From assembly GCF_003002925.1 (NCBI RefSeq), contig NZ_PVTK01000003.1, forward strand, positions 248,001 to 312,000: a stretch of DNA of 64,000 bases, in the 5' to 3' direction. Both the position numbers and the translations under genes were made by a program. The DNA is from Vreelandella songnenensis. GTDB lineage: Bacteria > Pseudomonadota > Gammaproteobacteria > Pseudomonadales > Halomonadaceae. The notes below the pieces were generated by a model. That model searched no databases and was not told the DNA's origin. It was given only the letters and a program-made list of their open reading frames with translations. Shown here in pieces: positions 43,760 through 51,348 of the stretch (its first letter is position 1; the number at the start of each line of letters is the position of its first letter).

Positions 43760-45397
43760 ATGAACGAGAAGCAGACACTAAGACATTGGGCGATAGGGGC
43801 CGCTCTAGGTCTGACGCTGTCCCAAATCCCCTTCGGTACAATACCGGCGTATGCGGCCAATGCGCCGTTTCAACAGGCACTTACACAGCACCTGAACGCA
43901 GAGCAGGGTGGGCGTCTGCCGGTGGAAGAATTTTATCAGTTGCGCGACGAAAAACCGGCCTGGCAGAGTGAGTCCGCCGTTGAAGCACTGATAGCCGCAC
44001 TCAACACGCTGGAAAGTGACGGCCTGAACCCCGCCGATTATCGCGCTGACCGGTTGATGAGCGAGTTCCAGAGCAGCCAGCGTTTAGGCGATTCCGCCCA
44101 GGCGGCGTTTGATATTCAAGCGACCCAGGCGCTGCTGCTGGCGCTGGACCACCTGGAGCGCGGCAAGGTGAACCCGCGCGACGTGGAGCCCAACTGGGAC
44201 GTAGCGCGCCCCGAGCGCGGCTATTCACTGCTCAGGGTGGTTCACGCAGTGGATGACAATGACCTGGAGCGCGCCTTTAGCCTGGCAAGGCCCTCATCAA
44301 GCGAATACCAGCAGCTGCGCGAAGCGCTGAGCCAGTATCGGAAAATCGCCACGCTGGGCAGTGCGCCGTATCTCAGCGCGCGCGAGGAGTCCTTGCGCCC
44401 GGGAGATGTGGATGATGATGTGGCCGTGCTGCGTCAGCGCCTGACGCTGTGGGGCGAACCCGGCCTGCTGTCGGCGGACAGCAGCGCTTACCCGATGATC
44501 GGCGTTCAGGCTGCCGGCGACCGGCGTACCTTTGACGCCGAGCTCGAGATGGCCGTCAAACGCTTCCAGCGGCGCCATCAACTGACCGACGACGGCGTGG
44601 TCGGCGAGAAGACCCGCCTGGCGATCAACGCCCCCGCCGCCTCCCGGGTGGATCAACTGCGGGTCAACCTGGAGCGCGCCCGCTGGATCACCCCCATGCA
44701 GGCCAGTGAACCGCGAGTCTGGGTGGATATTGCTGGCTTCCAGCTGCACTACATTCGGCCTAACGGCCAGCAGTGGAACGCTCGAGTAGTGGTGGGTTCC
44801 CCGCGCCGTGAGACGCCTATTATTCACTCCTCCATCAGCCATCTGACGATCAATCCCAGTTGGACCATTCCACCTACCATCATGCGCGAGGATGTCCTGC
44901 CACGGGTACGCCAGAGTACTGACTACCTGAGCCAGCACAACATGCAGGTCATCAACATGTCCGGTGCCCAGCTGGACCCCGCCGAGGTGGATTGGCAGCG
45001 CCCGGGGGGAGTGATGCTGCGCCAGGTGGCGGGAAACAGCAATCCGCTGGGAAGAGTGGTGGTACGCTTTCCCAACAACGACATGATCTACCTGCACGAT
45101 ACGCCGGCTCAGGGGCTTTTTCAGCGTGACCAGCGGGCCTTGAGCTCTGGCTGCGTGCGCGTGGAAGGAGTGCGGGAGTTTGCCCAGATGCTGCTGCAGG
45201 ATAGCGGCAGTCGCTATCAGCTGAGCTCGCTGTTGAATAGCGGCGGCAGCGACCGCAACGTCAATCTGCCGCAGCGCATCCCCGTGGCATTGCATTACCT
45301 GACTGCCTGGCCAAACGCCGAAGGCGAGGTGGAGTTTCGCTCGGATATCTATCGTCGCGATGCCTCGGTGCTCGCTGCCTTGCAGCGTTCGGTATAG
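43760..45397 (+). CDS. ldtD: L,D-transpeptidase, LdtD (YcbB)-like
   Basis: 545 residues with an N-terminal signal or anchor segment (LGLTLSQIPFGTIPAYA), an LdtD-type N-terminal scaffold, a peptidoglycan-binding helix domain (VLRQRLTLWGEP to KRFQRRHQLTDDGVVGEKTR, about 215-295) and the YkuD catalytic domain with HDTPAQGLF and nucleophile cysteine in ALSSGCVRV near residue 465. Such enzymes form 3-3 cross-links in the cell wall, important under envelope stress. AAGGAG precedes the ATG. A 17-bp bidirectional terminator separates it from a convergent endopeptidase gene. Confidence 0.9.
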   Translation: MNEKQTLRHWAIGAALGLTLSQIPFGTIPAYAANAPFQQALTQHLNAEQGGRLPVEEFYQLRDEKPAWQSESAVEALIAALNTLESDGLNPADYRADRLMSEFQSSQRLGDSAQAAFDIQATQALLLALDHLERGKVNPRDVEPNWDVARPERGYSLLRVVHAVDDNDLERAFSLARPSSSEYQQLREALSQYRKIATLGSAPYLSAREESLRPGDVDDDVAVLRQRLTLWGEPGLLSADSSAYPMIGVQAAGDRRTFDAELEMAVKRFQRRHQLTDDGVVGEKTRLAINAPAASRVDQLRVNLERARWITPMQASEPRVWVDIAGFQLHYIRPNGQQWNARVVVGSPRRETPIIHSSISHLTINPSWTIPPTIMREDVLPRVRQSTDYLSQHNMQVINMSGAQLDPAEVDWQRPGGVMLRQVAGNSNPLGRVVVRFPNNDMIYLHDTPAQGLFQRDQRALSSGCVRVEGVREFAQMLLQDSGSRYQLSSLLNSGGSDRNVNLPQRIPVALHYLTAWPNAEGEVEFRSDIYRRDASVLAALQRSV

Positions 45398-45436
45398 CAC
45401 TTGCCCAACAGGTGCTGCTTGAAAGTGCCGTCCTGA

Positions 45437-45473
45437 AAACAGTAACGCCGCCCATGGGGCGGCGTTACTGTTT
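45437..45473. terminator. Bidirectional Rho-independent terminator, 17-bp perfect stem
   Basis: AAACAGTAACGCCGCCC (45437-45453) and its exact complement (45457-45473) enclose only ATG. The A/T ends give a short T run in both directions. It lies between the convergent L,D-transpeptidase and endopeptidase genes. Confidence 0.93.
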
Positions 45474-45490
45474 GGGGTAGCGAGGGCCGT

Positions 45491-47146
45491 TTACTCGGCG
45501 TCGCTTTCTGGCTGGTAGCCTGCAACGCTGATGGTGCCGGTTTCACCGCTATCGAGCGCAGCCAGCATGGGCTCAGCCTGACGCTGGAAGGCAATCAGCG
45601 TATCGCCGCTTAGCCCCATGTTTTCCGGCAGATCGACGGTCATGGCGTTTACCGGCGAGTTGTTGACGATGACTTCGTAGTGCAGGTGAGGGCCGGTGCT
45701 GCGGCCGGTATTACCGGAAAGCGCGATACGCTCGCCCATGGTTATCCGGTCGCCCTGGCTGACCAGCGGCTGGGAAAGGTGCAGATAGCGTGTGCGATAG
45801 CCGTTGTCGTGGCGCACCACGATGTAGCGGCCGGCGGCAGGGTGGTTAGCCACTCGCTCGACGCGGCCGTTGGCTGGCGCAATCACCGGGGTGCCGATCG
45901 GCATGGCAAAGTCGGTGCCGTTATGCGGGCTGATGCGGCCGGTTACCGGGTGCTTGCGCTGGGGGTTGAAATTCGAGCTCAAGCGGTAGCTGCCCTCAAA
46001 CGGGTAGCGCGCAAAGGAGGGATCGAGGCTGTTGCCATCCGGTGTATAGAAGTGGTCGTCTGTTGCATTACGCACCACGGTAAGATCCATGCGCTCGCCG
46101 TTGTACTTGACCGCCAGCACGCGCGAGTCGAGCGCTTCACCGTCAATCATGTCGGACTCGACCAGTACCTGAAACTGGTCGCCGCGGCGGCTGTCGCGGC
46201 GGAAGTCCAGCTTCTTCTCCAGCAGTTTGGTCAGCTCGGTGACCGAGCCGCTGCTCAAGCCGGTGGCCTGGGCAGAGCGGGCAAAACTACCGCTAACGCT
46301 ACCTGCGTAGAGGCGCTGAACCGGCTCGCCCTGACGCTCGATCGCGGTAACGGCGAAGTGGTCAGCGTCGCTCTCGACCAATACGCCGTCGCGGGTATTC
46401 TTCATCATGCGCAGCGCCATCAGGCGGCCGCTCTCATCCAGCTGATAGTCGAAGCTGTGGCCTGCGCGCCAATTGGTCAGCATGCGCGGCTCGGGCAGGT
46501 CATCAAGCAGGGCCAGTACTTCGCTGTAGCCTAGCCCCAGCTCATTCTGGGCCAGCACTGCAAAGGTTTCACCAGACTCAACGATATGCGTTTCCCACTC
46601 GGGCACGAACGGCTCTTCGGCGGCCAGTTCAAGCTCAAGAAAGGAGACGTCGTCGAACAGATCAATTCCGTAATCTTCATAGGAAGTGGCATCGGCGATT
46701 TCGACGGAAGAAGTAGGGTCGACATCGAGCATGCCGCTTGTCAGCGTACCGACAACCACTGCCATGTGCAGTGCGCCGTGATCAAGCGTGGCACCCGGCG
46801 GGGGATAGTCGGCAAGAGAAGCTTCAGCGGTTGAAATGACGTCCAGGTCAACGATTTCCTTGGCCGTCAGATCGCTAAGCGGGATATGGTCGCGGGTGGC
46901 ATCGATCGCACGTGAGGCGCGATTGATTGCATCAGCCACCGGCGTGCGCTCTTGATTGAGCGACGGGATGCCGGGAGCCGAGTCACTTGGAAGCGGTACT
47001 AACACGCTTTCAAGCGGAGTATGGGGTTGGTTCAGGTCTTGGTACGTTGTAATTAATTTTTGTGCGCCCAGCACAGTGACCATAGTGGCCACGGGTAACA
47101 GTAATAATTTATGCGTGCGGGGCAGCGAATGAAGGATTCGCAACAT
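45491..47146 (-). CDS. mepM: Peptidoglycan DD-metalloendopeptidase, MepM-like
   Basis: About 551 residues from the preferred ATG at 47146: an N-terminal membrane anchor (LLLLPVATMVTVLGAQKL), an OapA/LysM-like domain (HIVESGETFAVLAQNELGLGYSEV, about 185-230), a helical inhibitory domain, and a C-terminal LytM/M23 zinc domain with HNGTDFAMPIGTPV and HLHYEVIVNN supplying the zinc ligands. It cleaves 4-3 cross-links for wall growth. The C-terminus is longer than the core by about 45 residues. It sits opposite ldtD, whose 3-3 links are made from the same strands. Confidence 0.88.
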   Translation of the reverse strand: MLRILHSLPRTHKLLLLPVATMVTVLGAQKLITTYQDLNQPHTPLESVLVPLPSDSAPGIPSLNQERTPVADAINRASRAIDATRDHIPLSDLTAKEIVDLDVISTAEASLADYPPPGATLDHGALHMAVVVGTLTSGMLDVDPTSSVEIADATSYEDYGIDLFDDVSFLELELAAEEPFVPEWETHIVESGETFAVLAQNELGLGYSEVLALLDDLPEPRMLTNWRAGHSFDYQLDESGRLMALRMMKNTRDGVLVESDADHFAVTAIERQGEPVQRLYAGSVSGSFARSAQATGLSSGSVTELTKLLEKKLDFRRDSRRGDQFQVLVESDMIDGEALDSRVLAVKYNGERMDLTVVRNATDDHFYTPDGNSLDPSFARYPFEGSYRLSSNFNPQRKHPVTGRISPHNGTDFAMPIGTPVIAPANGRVERVANHPAAGRYIVVRHDNGYRTRYLHLSQPLVSQGDRITMGERIALSGNTGRSTGPHLHYEVIVNNSPVNAMTVDLPENMGLSGDTLIAFQRQAEPMLAALDSGETGTISVAGYQPESDAE

Positions 47147-47866
47147 GGGTAAATAGGCCGCCGAGTTCGTGATCAAAAAGTAACATGAAAGTGAGCAAAC
47201 CCCGGAACCATACCCCATGAAGCTGGGGGTGCATAGACTGTATATCCATACACCCAGGCAGCCACTACGCAAAAAGTAGAAGCTAAAAAGGAGGTCGTGC
47301 TATTTCTGAACACTGTTTGCTAACAAAAGTAAACGATCCTGCTCGGCCATCGCTTCCAATGAGCCTTCCATCGGGGAGGTGATAGCACTGATAACGTCCT
47401 ATTTACTAACCCAAGCATAGACAATATCACTTTCATGTAAAGTTTGTATAAGGCTTGAGTAAAAGGCGGGTAAAGGAAAGTCGGCTGTTTCCATTGTTTT
47501 TATCTTTAGAAACAGGGGGTTATTTTGTTATTGGAGCTGATCAAGATTAGGCTTGATCGGAAGGCGAGCATAAACCTAAGTAGTCTAAGTGTCTCTCATA
47601 CTTAAGCCGTGTATCGCAGACTCCAATTTTTTTGTAACAAAAAGTTAAACTGGCCTGATGGCGTCGATTTGATCCGCTGATTGAAAGTGTATCCAAGTGC
47701 CAGACGAGGCTTGCAGGCTGTTTGAAGCCTTCGTTTGCTGAAGCGTTTAGCGGTTCGCCATAAATATGCCCAGGATATGCGGTACTCACGGCAAAATGCT
47801 GGCATTCTAGCGATGTTTTCGAAAATCAAGCGGCTCGTGTGGCTGTGTAGCGTCGAGGAAATCGAA
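47147..47866. other. 720-base intergenic region between mepM and LysR gene
   Basis: Divergent promoter region, clearly richer in A and T than its neighbours. I see a 7-bp hairpin (GATCAAG 47539-47545, CTTGATC 47552-47558) but no gene with a ribosome site and no recognisable RNA. Short frames here (up to 80 codons) have no family resemblance. It may hold long leaders for either gene. Confidence 0.5.
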
Positions 47867-48778
47867 ATGTCCCGGGTAACACTTGCACAATGGCAAATGC
47901 TGGCAGCGGTGGTCGATCACGGAGGGTTCGCCCGCGCGGCAGAAGCGATACATAAAAGCCCTTCCACTCTGAACCACGCAGTACACAAGTTGGAGGAGCA
48001 GTTAGGGGTTGAGGTGCTCGAGCCCATCGGCCGGCAGGTGCGCCTGACCGAAGCCGGCGAGCTTTTATTACGCCGCGCACGCCAGCTCATTGAGAGCGCC
48101 GCTTCAATTGAGGATGTCGCAAGCCGACTAGCCGCGGGCCTCGAGGCGGAAGTGGTCGTGGCGATCGACCAGGTGTTTCCGGCATCTGCCCAGGCCAAAG
48201 CGCTGGAGCGCTTTTCGGAAATGTACCCTCAGGTGCGCGTTCAGCTACATGAGAGCGTGCTTAACGGCGGCATCGAGATGCTCTACGACGGGCGAGCGGA
48301 TCTTGTGATCTCGGGCATCGAAGCCCAGGGTTTTCTGGGCGAGCCACTGGTAAGCGTGCGCTTTATCGCGGTGGCTCACCCGGAGCACCCGCTGCATCAA
48401 TTGGGACGCGCGCTGGATCTGCGTGACCTTGCCCAGTATCGCCAGCTGGTAGTGCGCGACTCTGCGCTGCGCCAATCGGCCAACGCCGGATGGCTCAAGG
48501 CTGAACAGCGCTGGACGGTAGGGCACCTCAATACGTCGCTGGATATGCTCAAGCGAGGGCTCGGGTTTGCCTGGATGCCGGAAACGCGTATTGCCGATGA
48601 GATTCGCGCCGGGCACTTGAAGCCACTGCCGCTAGCGGCCGGCGGCATTCGCGAAGTACCTGTGCAGATGATCTTTCGCGACCGCGACCGCGCAGGCCCC
48701 GCCGCCCACGCCATGGCGGCAGCATTGAAGCAGGCCGTGAGCGAGCAGTGCACGCAACAGTTCGATTCTCTCGAATGA
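47867..48778 (+). CDS. LysR-family transcriptional regulator
   Basis: 303 residues: winged helix at 1-62 (LAQWQMLAAVVDHGGFARAAEAIHKS, LNHAVHKLEEQLGVEVLEP) and a periplasmic-binding-fold effector domain. GAGG lies 9 bases before the ATG at 47867; the longer frame from 47735 has a basic leader unlike the family. It precedes the glutathionyl-hydroquinone reductase gene by 99 bases on the same strand. Target and effector are unknown. Confidence 0.88.
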   Translation: MSRVTLAQWQMLAAVVDHGGFARAAEAIHKSPSTLNHAVHKLEEQLGVEVLEPIGRQVRLTEAGELLLRRARQLIESAASIEDVASRLAAGLEAEVVVAIDQVFPASAQAKALERFSEMYPQVRVQLHESVLNGGIEMLYDGRADLVISGIEAQGFLGEPLVSVRFIAVAHPEHPLHQLGRALDLRDLAQYRQLVVRDSALRQSANAGWLKAEQRWTVGHLNTSLDMLKRGLGFAWMPETRIADEIRAGHLKPLPLAAGGIREVPVQMIFRDRDRAGPAAHAMAAALKQAVSEQCTQQFDSLE

Positions 48779-48877
48779 AACGCGGTAAAACATCCGCTTG
48801 AGCATCCTGCCCATCGGTTTATGCTGAAATTAATTAGGCAAACGCCTGATACTTCTTATGCTTTCAGGAGATGACCT

Positions 48878-49876
48878 ATGGGCCTGCTCGTTAACGGCGA
48901 ATGGCACGATCAGTGGTACGACACCAAGAAAAGCGGCGGCGAGTTTGTGCGTGAATCGGCTCAGCTACGCGACTGGATCGGCGATCAGCCGGAAACTGAT
49001 GGCAAGGTTTACCCGGCGGAAAAAAATCGTTATCACCTCTATGTCTCGCTTGCCTGCCCCTGGGCGCATCGCGTTCTGATCATGCGCAAGCTGAAAGGGC
49101 TCGAATCCTTTATAGAGGTATCGCATACCAGCCCTTTGATGCTGGATAAAGGCTGGACCTATCATCGCGATGAAGGATCCAGCGGCGATACGCTCAACGG
49201 CGTCGACTATCACTACCAGCTTTATACCATGACCGACCCAAGCTATACCGGACGCGTGACCGTGCCGGTACTGTGGGACAGAAAACGCAGCGCAATCGTC
49301 AATAACGAATCGGCCGACCAAGTACGGATATTGAATCGCGCCTTCGATGAGCTGACCGATAACCGGCTGGACTTCTATCCTGAGGATTTACGCGGCGTAA
49401 TTGATGAGATCAACGCCGACGTGTACGACCATATCAATAACGGTGTGTACAAGGCGGGCTTTGCCACGGAGCAGGACGTCTACGAAAAGCATGTTGATGC
49501 ACTGTTTGAAGCGCTTGAAAGAGTAGAGTCGCGGTTATCAAGCCATCGGTATCTGGCAGGAGAGTGGTTGACGGAAGCAGATATCCGCCTGTTCACCACC
49601 CTGATCCGCTTTGATGCGGTCTACTACGGCCATTTCAAATGTAATTACAAGCGCATTGAAGACTTCCCCAACCTGTCGAACTATGTGCGCGAGCTCTACC
49701 AGTGGCCAGGCGTTGCGGAAACGGTCGATATGGATCATATAAAACGCCACTACTACTATAGCCACGATACGATCAACCCGACGCGCATCGTGCCAAAAGG
49801 GCCGACGCTTGATCTTGAACGCCCCCACGACCGTGAACGCTTGAAAGGGCAGGGTATTCGCAAAACACGGGGATAA
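48878..49876 (+). CDS. Glutathionyl-hydroquinone reductase (Xi-class GST, YqjG-like)
   Basis: 332 residues. The N-terminal thioredoxin-fold domain carries the catalytic cysteine in ACPWAHR (about residue 63), and the C-terminal helical GST domain has YLAGEWLTEADIRLFTTLIRFD. Enzymes of this group reduce glutathionyl-hydroquinones with glutathione, recycling quinones and protecting against quinone stress. AGGAG lies before the ATG. The length matches E. coli YqjG. Confidence 0.93.
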   Translation: MGLLVNGEWHDQWYDTKKSGGEFVRESAQLRDWIGDQPETDGKVYPAEKNRYHLYVSLACPWAHRVLIMRKLKGLESFIEVSHTSPLMLDKGWTYHRDEGSSGDTLNGVDYHYQLYTMTDPSYTGRVTVPVLWDRKRSAIVNNESADQVRILNRAFDELTDNRLDFYPEDLRGVIDEINADVYDHINNGVYKAGFATEQDVYEKHVDALFEALERVESRLSSHRYLAGEWLTEADIRLFTTLIRFDAVYYGHFKCNYKRIEDFPNLSNYVRELYQWPGVAETVDMDHIKRHYYYSHDTINPTRIVPKGPTLDLERPHDRERLKGQGIRKTRG

Positions 49877-49915
49877 TCTTCACGAAGGCGAAACGGCCAA
49901 GCAAAAACTGTCAAC

Positions 49916-49939
49916 AAAAAGGCCGCCCCATGGGCGGCC
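49916..49939 (-). terminator. Rho-independent terminator (minus strand)
   Basis: GGCCGCCC (49921-49928) and GGGCGGCC (49932-49939) form an 8-bp stem around CAT. On the minus strand a five-T run follows (49920-49916), so it ends the PRC-barrel gene transcript; on the plus strand it may also stop the reductase gene. Confidence 0.85.
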
Positions 49940-49965
49940 TGCTCAAGACTGCGATCAACAGTAAG

Positions 49966-50021
49966 TAGCTAAATCCAAGTGCTCAAAGCAAGGTACTTAA
50001 AGCAAGGTGTTTAAAATAAGT
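49966..50021. repeat. Degenerate 14-bp tandem repeat before the PRC-barrel stop
   Basis: Four 14-base units (starts 49966, 49980, 49994, 50008), the middle two being TGCTCAAAGCAAGG and TACTTAAAGCAAGG. The array ends about 23 bases from the PRC-barrel stop codon and lies between it and its terminator. Confidence 0.65.
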
Positions 50022-50043
50022 ACTTGAAGGAACCTCTATATGC

Positions 50044-50529
50044 TTACTGGTTATCAGTAACGGCATCACGGGTTGATTGCCACGCGCTCTGAGCACCCTC
50101 ACGCGTTGTCTCCCATGCATCGCGCGCATTGGTTTTAGTCTGTTCCCACCAGTCGCGGTCATAGGTAGGAAATGCGGCAATTTCATCGGTAGAAGCATCG
50201 AGAATGATGCGATGTTCCGTATCGCCATCACTTTCGTTGTGCGTTTCCAGCGAGAAGTAATCCGTGCCGACCACGAGTTCGCGGCCACCCAGGCCAAGTA
50301 CTGCGCCACTTTCGATGACCAAGGCGCTGATGCGCATGTCTTCATCGAACAAGATGTCGTCTACTTCACCAATTTCGTTTCCGGAGCCGTTGGCCAGATA
50401 AACATCCGCATCAAGAATGTCTTCAGCCGAGTACATGCCCTGAGGCTCCTGCTCTGAAGCCTGCACGCCGAATGCCAGGCTGCCTAACAGTACGGTACCG
50501 ATAGCGGTTGTAAGCATTGACTTGCGCAT
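50044..50529 (-). CDS. Exported PRC-barrel domain protein
   Basis: 161 residues with a signal peptide (MRKSMLTTAIGTVLLGSLAFGVQA). Residues about 28-105 form a PRC-barrel (SAEDILDADVYLANGSGNEIGEVDDILF, ALVIESGAVLGLGGRELVV), followed by a polar, acidic-basic helical tail (TRDAVTDNQ at the end). PRC-barrels bind protein or RNA partners; exported ones are common in halophiles and often stress-linked, function unknown. GGGAG precedes the ATG. It neighbours a CsbD-type stress protein. Confidence 0.85.
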   Translation of the reverse strand: MRKSMLTTAIGTVLLGSLAFGVQASEQEPQGMYSAEDILDADVYLANGSGNEIGEVDDILFDEDMRISALVIESGAVLGLGGRELVVGTDYFSLETHNESDGDTEHRIILDASTDEIAAFPTYDRDWWEQTKTNARDAWETTREGAQSAWQSTRDAVTDNQ

Positions 50530-50652
50530 AGCTTCTCTCCCTGTGACTTATATGTGTGATGGCTCAAGGTAGATGAACCACCACAATCGACATTTTCGTA
50601 TCGATCAGAAAATTAGAGGTAACGTAGTAAACGAGCATGACTGAAAGGCAGC

Positions 50653-50850
50653 TTATAGATCGTTAGCCCAGTCATCGGCCCTTTTTTCCGCTTGCTCGCG
50701 TTCAAGGCCGTACTTCTGTTGAAGCTTGCCTACCAACTGATCTTTCTTGCCACCAATCTGGTCCAGCTCATCATCGGTAAGCTCGCCCCAGCTGGCGCGT
50801 GCCTTGCCTTTTACTTCGGTCCATTTGCCTTCGATTTGATCCCAGTTCAT
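50653..50850 (-). CDS. CsbD family stress protein
   Basis: 65 residues beginning MNWDQIEGKWTEVKGKARASWG, followed by TDDELDQIGGKKDQLVGKLQQKYG: the standard CsbD four-helix-type sequence. It is small, highly charged and cytoplasmic, and is typically induced by general stress. AAGGAG lies before the ATG at 50850, so the longer frame from 50886 is not used. It is 123 bases upstream of the PRC-barrel gene on the same strand and may share its transcript. Confidence 0.92.
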   Translation of the reverse strand: MNWDQIEGKWTEVKGKARASWGELTDDELDQIGGKKDQLVGKLQQKYGLEREQAEKRADDWANDL

Positions 50851-51125
50851 AACTCGCTCCTTGCATTGCTGAACGTGTAGAGGCACTTATCAAGTTAGAC
50901 CATATTTACACAGCTGCAAATCTAAAAGTTTACTCTAGGTTAAGTAAAAAGACTGGTTTTCCCGTTGGGGCGATGTTAGGATGCGCGCTCCTCGCATGTG
51001 TTGACCCCTCCATCACGACGATAAGCGTTTGTCTGCGTAGCTCCATTATTGATACGTAGAAAAGCTTGCGGGAACATCTAGCCAACTGCAGATGTTCATT
51101 GCTGTGAAGATGGCGCGCCTCCAGC

Positions 51126-51257
51126 ATTTCACCAAACGGGTGAAATCGGCGCAGAAGGTCGCCACAGCGGTTGGCCCCATAATGGGTTTGCCAACCGGAT
51201 GCTAGGTGCGACCGGCGTCTCCGACTCCACTGATGACACTATCCGCTTGGCGGAGTC
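51126..51257 (+). promoter_or_regulatory. Structured leader upstream of the DEAD-box helicase
   Basis: The 498-base gap before the helicase holds three hairpins on the plus strand: ATTTCACC/GGTGAAAT (51126-51146, loop AAACG), CGGTTGGCCCC paired with GGG and GCCAACCG (51168-51197) and GACTCC/GGAGTC (51223-51257, then TGTTTATTG). No gene lies here. DEAD-box helicase mRNAs are often controlled through long structured leaders, so a regulatory role is plausible. No known RNA family is recognised. Confidence 0.5.
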
Positions 51258-51348
51258 TGTTTATTGTTGATTTTTATGCAGCGATAACAGAGTCAGAGAC
51301 GCTTACGATGCTTTTTGCCGGTACTGCCGGCCTACCAAGGTGTGATTA

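Noticed and set aside
44297..45400. 367-codon minus-strand frame opposite ldtD
   Set aside because: Antisense shadow of a clear L,D-transpeptidase.
47547..47829. Short frames of 75-80 codons in the mepM-LysR gap
   Set aside because: No ribosome site, no resemblance to any family, and AT-rich intergenic composition.
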